Of a stretch of DNA of 37,821 nt, positions 15,845 to 23,418 are shown one piece after another. The notes below the pieces were generated by a model. It saw only the letters and a program-made list of their open reading frames with translations. It was not told where the DNA came from and did not search any database. Every line of letters starts with the position of its first letter. Within the stretch, counting starts at the first letter, position 1. The position numbers were made by a program, and so were the translations under genes. This DNA is from Ruminococcus sp. (lineage in GTDB: Bacteria > Bacillota > Clostridia > Oscillospirales > Ruminococcaceae), in the NCBI GenBank assembly GCA_017461395.1, contig JAFTYF010000052.1, forward strand, positions 1 to 37,821. The letters run 5' to 3'.

Positions 15845-17782
15845 TTATTTCTTTGGAAGTTCATCTACAAGCTTAAGAAGATATTCCTGAATTGCAAGCG
15901 CATCTGCGTTTGTAAGACCGTCACCGACATTTGCTACGTCAGCATTGATCATACCCTGCTCTGTGATATGTGACTTATCTGAGCCGTCCACGCCGTATTC
16001 ATCGGGATTTCCGATAACCTGCATGATTATAACAGCATCCGAAAGACCGATTTCATTGTCGCCGTTAGCGTCGCCGTAATCAGCTTCAGCCGGCTCGGGA
16101 TCAGGATCGGGCTCATCCACAACAGGAGGAGCTTCTACTCCGTCCATGATTGAATAGTAAGCGTCTTTTGCCTTGTATTCAGCATCAAACAGAAGCGGAT
16201 ACTGACTAGCTCTCCAGCTCTTGTCATCGGTGATTCCCCACCAGATAACAGCGGAAATGCTGTCCTTGTGAGCGTAAATAGCATCGAAAATGCCCTTGTA
16301 GTAGTCAGCCTGAACATCGAAATTAGCATCTGTAGGTGCATTTTCAGGTGTTGTAGCGTCAAGCTCAGTTATCTGAATGTCAAGACCAAGCTCAGCGTAC
16401 TTGTCAAGAGCCTTGTTGTACATTGAAACTGACGGGAAAGCAGCATCGAGGCTCTGACGAGCGTCAAGGTGAGACTGCATACCGATACCGTCGATAAGTC
16501 CCTTTGCCTTGAGGTCTGTTGCCATTTCGATGATAGCGTTCATCTTGCCGTCCATGTATTCGTTGTAGTCATTGTAGTAGAGCTTACAGCCCTTAGGCGC
16601 ATACTTTCTTGCGAAAGTGAAAGCCGGCTCGATAAATGAGTTATCGCCGAAAACCTTTACCCATGCAGAGCTTGAATATGTTCCGGGACCCTGTTCACCG
16701 GGCTGACGGGGCTTTCCATCCTCCATCCATGCTTCGTTTACAACGTCGCAGGCATAGAAATCAACATCGGGATAAAGCTCAATGAGTGTCTCAAAGTAAG
16801 CCTTGATGTAGTTTTCCATACGAAGGAGCATTTTTTCCTTGTCTACCCATTCGCCGTCCTCAGCGAAACCTTCCTTAAAGAACCAGTTCGGAGTCTGGCT
16901 GTGCCATACGAGTGTATGGATTCTTACCGGAATCTTATTTTTCTGACAGTAATTGAGGATAGGCTTTGCTGTTGAGAATGAGATCTGCGGAACTGTATCA
17001 TCGCCTGTTTCTTCAACATAAGCCAGACTTGCTTCCTTATCGAGAACAGCGTCGGGCTTCATTTCATTGCCGACGGTAATGGACTGATTGAAGTGCTTTT
17101 CAAGCAGAGCCATAAACGGCTTGGAGCTGAGGTCACCGACAGTTATAGCCGTACCGACCTTGAAATCCTTAGCGAAAGCGTCGCTGATAGAAACGAGATC
17201 CTTTTCGATCTCAGGAGTTTTAAGTTCAACAACCTTGAAGTCGTCGATGAAGATATCATCCTGACCGCCCTCAACGTAGATCTTTACTTTAGACTGCATA
17301 TCATGGAAGCTTACTCTGAGGTCATCAATAGAAACCCAGTCGCTGCTGCTGATATTCTGCACAAGATTTGAGTAATGCTCTTTACCGTCGAGATCGGTAT
17401 ACTGCATACTTACCATTCCGCCTGTATAGTATCTGCCCTTCATTTTGAAGCTGATACTGTACTCTGTGTAAGGTTTAAGAACGCCGTTGTCAAGCTGGAA
17501 AGACGGACCATTCCAGTCCTTTGATCTTCCGCTTGCAAGGAGAGCCTTATCTCCGCTTACTGACGCCTCATCAGTAACAGAAATAACAGTTGTATCATCG
17601 CCGCCACGGTTTGCGAACATAGATACGTCGCCGTCCTCGAAGTCTGTGGAATAAACTACAGTTCCTTCCACGCCTGCTGATTCAGCTGATACTGTAGCCG
17701 GTGCCATAGCCGGAACATAAGACGCACCCATTGCAACTCCCATGAGTGCTGCTATCAGCTTTTTTGTGTGTTTGCCTTTCAT
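15845..17782 (-). CDS. Cellulosomal GH10 endo-beta-1,4-xylanase with N-terminal binding module and dockerin
   Basis: A 645-aa secreted enzyme. Signal peptide 1-33 (cut near TVSA-E). Residues about 40-187 form a beta-sandwich carbohydrate-binding module of CBM22/CBM4 type (YSTDFEDGDVSMFANRGG..., FIDDFKVVE). GH10 barrel about 195-545: acid/base Glu350 in DVVNEAW, nucleophile Glu473 in ITELDAT; HTLVWHSQTPNW (289-300) and WWGITDDKSW (514-523) complete the cleft. A Pro/Asp linker (DEPDPDPEP) leads to a dockerin (568-641) with calcium loops DANGDNEIGLSD and DVANVGDGLTNADA. It hydrolyses xylan and would dock on a scaffoldin cohesin. ATG 17782 is chosen over one at 17857, since it follows GGAGGG and starts a proper signal peptide. 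Confidence 0.95.
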   Translation of the reverse strand: MKGKHTKKLIAALMGVAMGASYVPAMAPATVSAESAGVEGTVVYSTDFEDGDVSMFANRGGDDTTVISVTDEASVSGDKALLASGRSKDWNGPSFQLDNGVLKPYTEYSISFKMKGRYYTGGMVSMQYTDLDGKEHYSNLVQNISSSDWVSIDDLRVSFHDMQSKVKIYVEGGQDDIFIDDFKVVELKTPEIEKDLVSISDAFAKDFKVGTAITVGDLSSKPFMALLEKHFNQSITVGNEMKPDAVLDKEASLAYVEETGDDTVPQISFSTAKPILNYCQKNKIPVRIHTLVWHSQTPNWFFKEGFAEDGEWVDKEKMLLRMENYIKAYFETLIELYPDVDFYACDVVNEAWMEDGKPRQPGEQGPGTYSSSAWVKVFGDNSFIEPAFTFARKYAPKGCKLYYNDYNEYMDGKMNAIIEMATDLKAKGLIDGIGMQSHLDARQSLDAAFPSVSMYNKALDKYAELGLDIQITELDATTPENAPTDANFDVQADYYKGIFDAIYAHKDSISAVIWWGITDDKSWRASQYPLLFDAEYKAKDAYYSIMDGVEAPPVVDEPDPDPEPAEADYGDANGDNEIGLSDAVIIMQVIGNPDEYGVDGSDKSHITEQGMINADVANVGDGLTNADALAIQEYLLKLVDELPKK

Positions 17783-17818
17783 TGTGTGTAATCCCTCCAA
17801 TAAAAATTTTGCAATTTT

Positions 17819-17847
17819 ATTATAGCATGGTAGTCCGCTAAAGTCAA
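17819..17847 (-). promoter_or_regulatory. Promoter of the GH10 xylanase gene
   Basis: Read on the minus strand: TTGACT (17842-17847), 17-bp spacer, TATAAT (17819-17824), giving a leader of about 30 nt. Confidence 0.75.
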
Positions 17848-18113
17848 CGGAACACAAAAAACTTCACAATAAATGAAAAAAATATTCATTTTTGGTCAGT
17901 CAACACGTTTTTCAACAGTCTGTTGAATTCTGAGTTTAAACAATGATGTTAACATCCACATTGTTGAAAATGTGGAAAACTCTGTTGAATGACGATACTT
18001 AGCCACAAGAATTTAACAATGCTTCATGGAAAAGTTTTTTCATGCAGATTCGCCGTATATTTTCCTGATTCTTTTTATACCGACTGTTTACAACTTGTCC
18101 ATATTCAGGCATA
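17848..18113. promoter_or_regulatory. Non-coding xylanase upstream region with TGTTGA repeats
   Basis: No gene is seen. TGTTGA occurs at 17921-17926, 17962-17967 and 17983-17988, the first facing an inverted TCAACA (17912-17917). GATGTTAACATC (17945-17956) is a perfect 12-bp palindrome and CCACAT/ATGTGG brackets the middle copy. All lie upstream of the xylanase -35, where activator sites would be expected. Confidence 0.4.
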
Positions 18114-18147
18114 AAAAAACCGTACATCCGAAGATGTACGGTCATTT
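18114..18147 (-). terminator. Terminator of the 856-aa GH9 gene
   Basis: Read on the minus strand: CCGTACATC, 4-nt loop (TTCG), GATGTACGG, then TTTTTTT. Very strong; 16 nt past the stop. Confidence 0.93.
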
Positions 18148-18155
18148 TTATTGAA

Positions 18156-20726
18156 TTATTGATATTCCGGCAAGCTTGATGTCAGTCTAAGAATGTATCT
18201 CTGAATTGAGAGTGCATCCTTGTTTGTTACACCGTCACCAGGGTTGCATACGTCAGCGTTTGCTGCGCCCTGAGCTGTAAGCTTATACTGATCGGGATTT
18301 CCGAGATACTGGAGAACGAGAATAGCGTCGTTCAGGAGAACCTGACCATCGCAGTTAACGTCACCAGGTGTAGTAGGCTTAACTGAGGGGTTGGGAGCTG
18401 TAGTAGTTCTTGTAGTTGTTGTTCTTGTTGTAGTTTTTCTTGTTGTTGTAGTTGTTGTATTAGCCTTGTCGAAGTGGAGAACAACCTTGTCGATTGTAAC
18501 GCCATTATCGTGCGGCCACCAGATCATAGCCTTGATTGTTGAACCAGCGTCAGAAGGAATATCGTAGGAAACCTCAACCTTACCGTTCTTTACGTTAACC
18601 TTGAAGTCTTCCTGAACCCATTCGCCGTTCCATGTACCGAAACCGCCTGAGCTTTCTGTGTCATTAGTATTTACTGTGTAGTAAAGTGTGCATGACTTAG
18701 CGCCCTGATGAGCGAATTCAGCGTAGTTGTTTGTCTCGCCGTCGTCGCCGATTTCTGTATCAACTACCATGTCAGAAGGTGTAAGAACAACGTCATTTCC
18801 GCCTGAAGAAGGAGTATTAACTGTTGTAGTTCTTGTTGTTGTAGCTCTTGTTGTTGTTCTTCTTGTAGTTGTTACGTTAACTGAAGGTGTATTTCCGCTG
18901 CTGAGAACAACCTTGTCGATTGTAACAGCGTTGCCGTGAGGCCAGAATACCATAGCCTTTACTGTAGAGCCGACATTTGAAGGAATGTCATAGGAAACCT
19001 CAACCTTACCGTTCTTTACGTTAACCTTGAAGTCTTCCTGAACCCATTCGCCGTTCCATGTACCGAATGCGCCTGAGCTTTCAGTATCTGTTGAATTTAC
19101 TGTGTAGTAAAGTGTTGCCTTCTTAGCATTTCCGGGAGCAAATTCAGCGTAGTTGTTGATTTCGCCGTCGTCGCCGATTTCTGTATCAACTACCATGTCA
19201 GAAGGTAAGAGAACTGTATCTCCGCCTGTTGAAGGATTAGCAGTTGTTGTTGTAATTACAGAAGGATTCTTCTTAGAAGTTGTTGTTGTTACGCCGGGAC
19301 CAGGAGTAACTGAACCGCTGTAGATCTTGTTAACGCCTTCGATAGAAGAAACTGTTTTGCCTGTGCCATAAACTGAGTAGAGACCTGCTGCAGCACCTAC
19401 GAGACCTGCATTGTAGTCAACAGCAACCTCGTTGCACATATAATCGTCGATAACGTCGCTGTACTGACCAGCCTTGTTAGGACCGCCTGTAAGAGCACCG
19501 ATAAGAGTTTTGCCAGCTGTAGGGTGGTAAGACTTTACGCCCTCATAGAATGCATATTCACCTGTATAACCCTGATAGCCTGAAGCTGCTCTGTGGTGAG
19601 TATTCTTTGCAGAATTTGATGCAAAACCTGTTACGAAGCAAACATTAAACGGGTTTTCTCCGAGGATGTAGTTCATCTGACCTTTACACCAGTTAGTGTA
19701 GTCTGCATTTGAGTGCTTGCTTGCGATAAGAGCAGTCATCTGCATTGAGCAGTTAAGTCTTGCGCTTCCCCAGTCATCGAGACAACGATATCCGCTGCCT
19801 GTTGCATTTCCGGCGAGGTAGTTATTTACATTACCCCAGTTGCCTGTGATCTCAGCGTAGAGACAAGCTGCACCGAGAGTAGAGTTTTCCCAGCCATGAA
19901 CCCAACCGGGCTTCTGCTGCTTGCTTGCGCAGTCGTTCTTGTACTTTTCATTGTTTGTAGCAAGATAGAGCCAGCCTGCTGCCCAAGCCTGTTCATCCTG
20001 ACAGCTGCTGTTCCTGTAGAATGTCTGACCGCCTTCCATAGGACCGTCAGTAGCTATTGAGTTGTTCTGTGTTGAGAAGTTGTAAAGTGCCTCAGCATAC
20101 TTAAGGTCTTCTGCGTTGCCGAAGTTTACATAGTTTGCAGCGAGAGCAGCAGCGTACTGAGCTGCGATATCGCTTGCGCTGTTTGAAGTCCAGTACATTC
20201 TTCTTGAACCGCTCTGATTTTCAGGAGAGCCCCAGTACTTGTGGTCTTCAACGCCGCTTCCCTTCTGGTAAAGGAAGTTGGAAACGCTGTTGCCGCTGAG
20301 CTTTGTAGACCTCTTAAAGAAGTCACAGAAGTAGTCAGTGATTGCCTTAAGGTGTTCACCCTGACCTGTTGCGTCGTAAGCGTCCTTGAATTCATAGTAG
20401 CTCCAGCCAAGAGTTGAAGCTGCAAAGCCCTGAGGAAGACCGAACATAACGTGGTCGCCTGCGTCGTGGAAACCGCCGACAACCTCATCGGAGGTATGAC
20501 AGTTGCCTCTCCATGACATAGCAGATGTTCCTTTTACTTCGCCGCACATATTTGCGTCGTAAAAATAGAGTGAATACTGGAGGAGTTTTGCATAATCGTC
20601 TGTAACTGCTGCATTGGCGGTAAGAGAGGGTTTTGCCACATTTGAGGAAAATGGTGCAGCGAGTGCAGATACAGCAACAGCTCCGCCCAGAACTAATGAC
20701 TTGATTCTGTTCATAGTTTTGTGCAT
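18156..20726 (-). CDS. Cellulosomal GH9 glucanase with two tandem accessory modules and dockerin
   Basis: An 856-aa secreted enzyme. Signal peptide about 1-40. GH9 domain about 41-455: nucleophile-activating Asp pair in GFHDAGDHVMFG (Asp88, Asp91), His pair in NTHHRAASG (375-383), acid Glu433 in CNEVAVDYNAG. There is no N-terminal Ig or CBM4 module and no CBM3c after the barrel, so it is not a classic theme-B or theme-D GH9. Thr-rich linkers separate two near-identical 105-aa modules (503-608, 645-752), probably carbohydrate-binding, family not assigned. Dockerin 787-848 (NCDGQVLLNDA, DVCNPGDGVTNKDA). It likely cuts beta-1,4-glucan. ATG 20726 is taken because the signal peptide begins there; the ribosome site (AGAAGTG) is weak. 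ATG 20714 is an alternative. Confidence 0.94.
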   Translation of the reverse strand: MHKTMNRIKSLVLGGAVAVSALAAPFSSNVAKPSLTANAAVTDDYAKLLQYSLYFYDANMCGEVKGTSAMSWRGNCHTSDEVVGGFHDAGDHVMFGLPQGFAASTLGWSYYEFKDAYDATGQGEHLKAITDYFCDFFKRSTKLSGNSVSNFLYQKGSGVEDHKYWGSPENQSGSRRMYWTSNSASDIAAQYAAALAANYVNFGNAEDLKYAEALYNFSTQNNSIATDGPMEGGQTFYRNSSCQDEQAWAAGWLYLATNNEKYKNDCASKQQKPGWVHGWENSTLGAACLYAEITGNWGNVNNYLAGNATGSGYRCLDDWGSARLNCSMQMTALIASKHSNADYTNWCKGQMNYILGENPFNVCFVTGFASNSAKNTHHRAASGYQGYTGEYAFYEGVKSYHPTAGKTLIGALTGGPNKAGQYSDVIDDYMCNEVAVDYNAGLVGAAAGLYSVYGTGKTVSSIEGVNKIYSGSVTPGPGVTTTTSKKNPSVITTTTANPSTGGDTVLLPSDMVVDTEIGDDGEINNYAEFAPGNAKKATLYYTVNSTDTESSGAFGTWNGEWVQEDFKVNVKNGKVEVSYDIPSNVGSTVKAMVFWPHGNAVTIDKVVLSSGNTPSVNVTTTRRTTTRATTTRTTTVNTPSSGGNDVVLTPSDMVVDTEIGDDGETNNYAEFAHQGAKSCTLYYTVNTNDTESSGGFGTWNGEWVQEDFKVNVKNGKVEVSYDIPSDAGSTIKAMIWWPHDNGVTIDKVVLHFDKANTTTTTTRKTTTRTTTTRTTTAPNPSVKPTTPGDVNCDGQVLLNDAILVLQYLGNPDQYKLTAQGAANADVCNPGDGVTNKDALSIQRYILRLTSSLPEYQ
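18477..18794 (-). repeat. Second copy of tandem module in the GH9 gene
   Basis: Codes residues about 645-752. It is paired with the copy at 18897-19216. The segment coding GTWNGEWVQEDFKVNV and the following NGKVEVSYDIP is almost identical at DNA level between copies (about 18550-18645 against about 18980-19075). Confidence 0.85.
18897..19216 (-). repeat. First copy of tandem module in the GH9 gene
   Basis: Codes residues about 503-608. Protein differences from the other copy are few (for example VFWPHGNA against IWWPHDNG). Bordered by Thr-rich linkers coded by low-complexity GTT/GTA-type DNA on the plus strand. Confidence 0.85.
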
Positions 20727-20783
20727 ATTATCACACTTCTTTCTTAAAATATTGAAGGTTTGCCTATAATATGTCGCACTTAT

Positions 20784-20870
20784 ATTATACAATGTTTTTC
20801 CAGATACTTCTTTACAATTTGGTAACAAAACTATTACAATGTAGTTAAATTTAATGGTTTTGTAACAAAA
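20784..20870 (-). promoter_or_regulatory. Promoter and candidate operators of the 856-aa GH9 gene
   Basis: TATAAT on the minus strand at 20784-20789, without a consensus -35 at the expected place. Just upstream lies TTTGGTAACAAA (20818-20829; inverted repeat TTTG-N4-CAAA), and a second, TTTTGTAACAAAA (20858-20870), about 40 bp away, near four helical turns. A poor -35 with upstream sites suits activation, or the sites could bind a repressor. The rest of the 20727-20946 gap holds no gene. Confidence 0.5.
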
Positions 20871-20940
20871 TCATCACATCATGTCAAAAAACACTTGATA
20901 CTTAATTCAGATTTTGACTTTCAGCATCAGCGGTTCCGCA

Positions 20941-20969
20941 AAAAAACGGACGGCTCAGAGGCCGTCCGC
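20941..20969 (-). terminator. Terminator of the 699-aa GH9 gene
   Basis: Read on the minus strand: CGGACGGC, short loop, GCCGTCCG, then TTTTTTT. It starts 12 nt after the stop at 20982. Confidence 0.9.
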
Positions 20970-20981
20970 AGTTTGTTTTAT

Positions 20982-23081
20982 TTACTTTGCATTAGGATTC
21001 AGCGAACCCAAGAGGCTAAGCAGATAGCTCTGAATCTGGAGAGAATCCTGATTTGTGATACCGCTGCCGTTTTCGTATACGTCAGCATTCTTCATACCCT
21101 CATCAGTGATATGATTTGCATCATTGCCGGTTACGCCGAATGCATCGGGATTTCCGATAACCTGCATAACAAGAATAGCGTCATTAAGAAGAACCTGTCC
21201 GTCGCAGTTAGCGTCGCCCCAGATACGCTCCTCAGCCTGAGCCTTTTCAAGCTCAATGTTGATATTTGTTACAGAAGGATTTAAAAGATCAAATCCAATT
21301 TCCCATGTAGTCTGACTGCTTGTATAGCCGTCTGGCATAGATTTCAGAGTAAGTGTATATTTGTCTTGTGACTGAAGTTCCCACGCACCGTCAGTAACCT
21401 GAATTGTCTTGGGATTTTCGTCAGAAGTGTTCCATGTTACAGCATCGCCATAGCTCTTGTGACGTTCCATTTCAAGCTCTGCACCCGAAAGGAGTTCGCC
21501 TGTTTCCTTATCAGTAACCTTTACTTCAACCTTATACTGAATAGGATCAACAACAACCGGCGGCTCATCGGAACCGAACTTGAAGCTGTCGTTGATTTCA
21601 GCAGCACTTGCTTCGATTGCGCTGAATGTAGAGGGATCGCCGCCAAAGAGAGTTGCTGCATAAGCACAAGCTATTGCGAAGCATCCGTTGTAGTCGAGAG
21701 CGCCCTCAGTGTACTGATATCTGTCAGCGTGATCTTCATAGCCGCTTCCGTCGATACCGCCAACGAGCATACCGTAGTTGGTGTACTTGGCAGAGGGATT
21801 CTGTGCGGAAGTTACGCCGTCGCCGCCGGGATTAGCCGCACGGTGGTGGATATGAACAGGCCACTTGTCGCCGTATCCGAGAAGGAAGCTGTAGCCGAGA
21901 TTATTGTTTCCGAGGATGAAATCAAGCTGCCATTTTGCGCCCTGTGCATATTCGGAATTAGGATCTCCGTCAGCGATTGTATAAGCGTCCATCTGGAGTG
22001 CGCAGTTGATTCTTGAAGTTCCCCAGCCGTTAGTATTGTAGGTGCCGACTTTAAGACCATTCTGTCCCTGAAGCTCAACGATAAGCTCATCCTTGAAAGC
22101 CTTGTCGCCGGTAGCCTTGTACATCAGAGCCGCATAACCCTGCCATACCTTATCCCATGAGTAAACCCAGCCGTCATACTGATTTCCGCCGTAGTCCTTG
22201 TTGTTTGGAACTCTTGAAGGCTTGCTGCCCTCGCCGATTATCCAGAGCCATGCCTGAGCAACGGCTTCTTCGTCCTGATACTGAGCATCTGTGCCGTAGA
22301 AATTACTTATACCGCCTGTATTGTTTCCGACGTGCTTTGTACCGAATTCAAGCAGAGCCTTTGCATATTTAGCACATTCTGCGGAATATGTCGGATCGGA
22401 ATCCTTGAAAACGTAAGCCGCAGCAGCAAGACCAGCTGCCATTTCACAGCTTACAGCCGAGTTATTATCGGAAGGAGTAAGCCAGAAGATAGGACGGTCG
22501 TAAGTCTGAACCTCCGGAGGAGTCCAGAAGGAGTGGTCAGTTCCGCCGTCAGCAACGGTATGAGCAACAGCCGCAACCTGTCCCGAGCTGTCGAGGAAGG
22601 TAGTTTTCATGAGGTAATCAGCGCCCCATCTCATTTCATATTCAAAATGATCACGGCAGTTTGCTTTTTCGTATACGCCGGGATTGAAGTATTCAGACAT
22701 ACCGAGACTCGAAAGAGCGAATCCGATAGTGAGATTGAATTTGATGTGGTCGCCGGCATCGTGCCAGCCGCCGGAAACATCAACCTTACCATCGCCGTCG
22801 GGATCTACAACAGACTTCGCAGATCCGCCGAGACTTCCTACAGAAGCCTGTGCGTCGTAGGTGTGGCAGTCACCTCTCCATGTGAGAGGACCGTCAGTTA
22901 TACCCGTACCGCAGGCATTGGAATCGAAAAAGTAGAGGGACATTGCCAGTGCTTCGTAGTAATTGTTTTCCTCTGCTGCCGAAGCGATCGTTCCCGCACC
23001 TGTAAAAGGTATGGATGATGCTGCGATAACAGTTCCCATAAGACCGGCAAGAGTCTTTTTCAGCTTAGAAAAATGTGCCAT
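20982..23081 (-). CDS. Cellulosomal GH9 glucanase with Cna-B-like module and dockerin
   Basis: A 699-aa secreted enzyme. Signal peptide about 1-36 (cut near ASAA-E). GH9 barrel about 40-495: Asp pair in GGWHDAGDHIKFN (Asp108, Asp111), HIHHRAANPGG (410-420), acid Glu459 in YQYTEGALDYNG. The DPDGDGKVDVSGG loop (93-105) looks like a calcium-binding insert just before the catalytic Asp. Residues about 513-613 (YKVEVKVTDKETGELLSGAELEME...) fit a Cna-B/SpaA-like prealbumin fold, not a known CBM. Dockerin 620-692 with NCDGQVLLNDA and DVYENGSGITNQDS. ATG 23081 follows GAAAGGAG; the frame stays open for 50 codons upstream through the structured leader, with no ribosome site there. Confidence 0.94.
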   Translation of the reverse strand: MAHFSKLKKTLAGLMGTVIAASSIPFTGAGTIASAAEENNYYEALAMSLYFFDSNACGTGITDGPLTWRGDCHTYDAQASVGSLGGSAKSVVDPDGDGKVDVSGGWHDAGDHIKFNLTIGFALSSLGMSEYFNPGVYEKANCRDHFEYEMRWGADYLMKTTFLDSSGQVAAVAHTVADGGTDHSFWTPPEVQTYDRPIFWLTPSDNNSAVSCEMAAGLAAAAYVFKDSDPTYSAECAKYAKALLEFGTKHVGNNTGGISNFYGTDAQYQDEEAVAQAWLWIIGEGSKPSRVPNNKDYGGNQYDGWVYSWDKVWQGYAALMYKATGDKAFKDELIVELQGQNGLKVGTYNTNGWGTSRINCALQMDAYTIADGDPNSEYAQGAKWQLDFILGNNNLGYSFLLGYGDKWPVHIHHRAANPGGDGVTSAQNPSAKYTNYGMLVGGIDGSGYEDHADRYQYTEGALDYNGCFAIACAYAATLFGGDPSTFSAIEASAAEINDSFKFGSDEPPVVVDPIQYKVEVKVTDKETGELLSGAELEMERHKSYGDAVTWNTSDENPKTIQVTDGAWELQSQDKYTLTLKSMPDGYTSSQTTWEIGFDLLNPSVTNINIELEKAQAEERIWGDANCDGQVLLNDAILVMQVIGNPDAFGVTGNDANHITDEGMKNADVYENGSGITNQDSLQIQSYLLSLLGSLNPNAK

Positions 23082-23298
23082 AGAAATTACTCCTTTCAGA
23101 TTATAAACGTGAGAGGTTGATTTTTTACGAGGTTGTTGAAAAAATATACAAACAACCATTGGCAGGATTCCAAAGGGGGTGAATTTCAAAACAGTCCGGT
23201 GAACTGTTTTGAAAGAGGGGACGCCTTGCAAGTGAAGGCGTTCCCTTAAAAATATCTTGCTTGTATTTTTTCAACATACTGTTTTTACATAATATTCT
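23082..23298 (-). promoter_or_regulatory. Long structured 5' leader of the 699-aa GH9 gene
   Basis: About 217 nt. Two strong hairpins: 23184-23214 (TTTCAAAACAGT/ACTGTTTTGAAA, 12 bp perfect) and 23217-23245 (10 of 11 pairs, AAGGCGT core). TGTTGAAAAAATA (23134-23146, plus-strand reading) and TATTTTTTCAACA (23264-23276) can form a 13-bp closing stem around both. The downstream arm can instead form a local GGTTGTT/AACAACC hairpin (23131-23157). These two pairings exclude each other, as in a switch. No known riboswitch class is recognised. Confidence 0.55.
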
Positions 23299-23304
23299 TC
23301 ATTT

Positions 23305-23339
23305 ATTATACCATATTTTTTCGATTTTTTGTTACCAAA
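23305..23339 (-). promoter_or_regulatory. Promoter and candidate operator of the 699-aa GH9 gene
   Basis: TATAAT on the minus strand at 23305-23310. Where the -35 should lie is TTTGTTACCAAA (plus-strand reading, 23328-23339), the same TTTG-N4-CAAA inverted repeat found upstream of the other GH9 gene and inside the promoter at 26610-26638. From 23340 to 23418 nothing else is seen, and no clear terminator follows the membrane-stalk gene, so read-through from it is possible. Confidence 0.5.
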
Positions 23340-23418
23340 TTATGTACATTCTGCTAATAACAGTAACTTTGTATATTCCAGCAAAAAGACAGTCTTAATA
23401 TTGTGCAGAATCACTATT

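Noticed and set aside
18400-18870. Repetitive GTT/GTA DNA as a CRISPR array
   Set aside because: It codes in-frame Thr-rich linkers between GH9 modules; there are no regular spacers and no cas genes.
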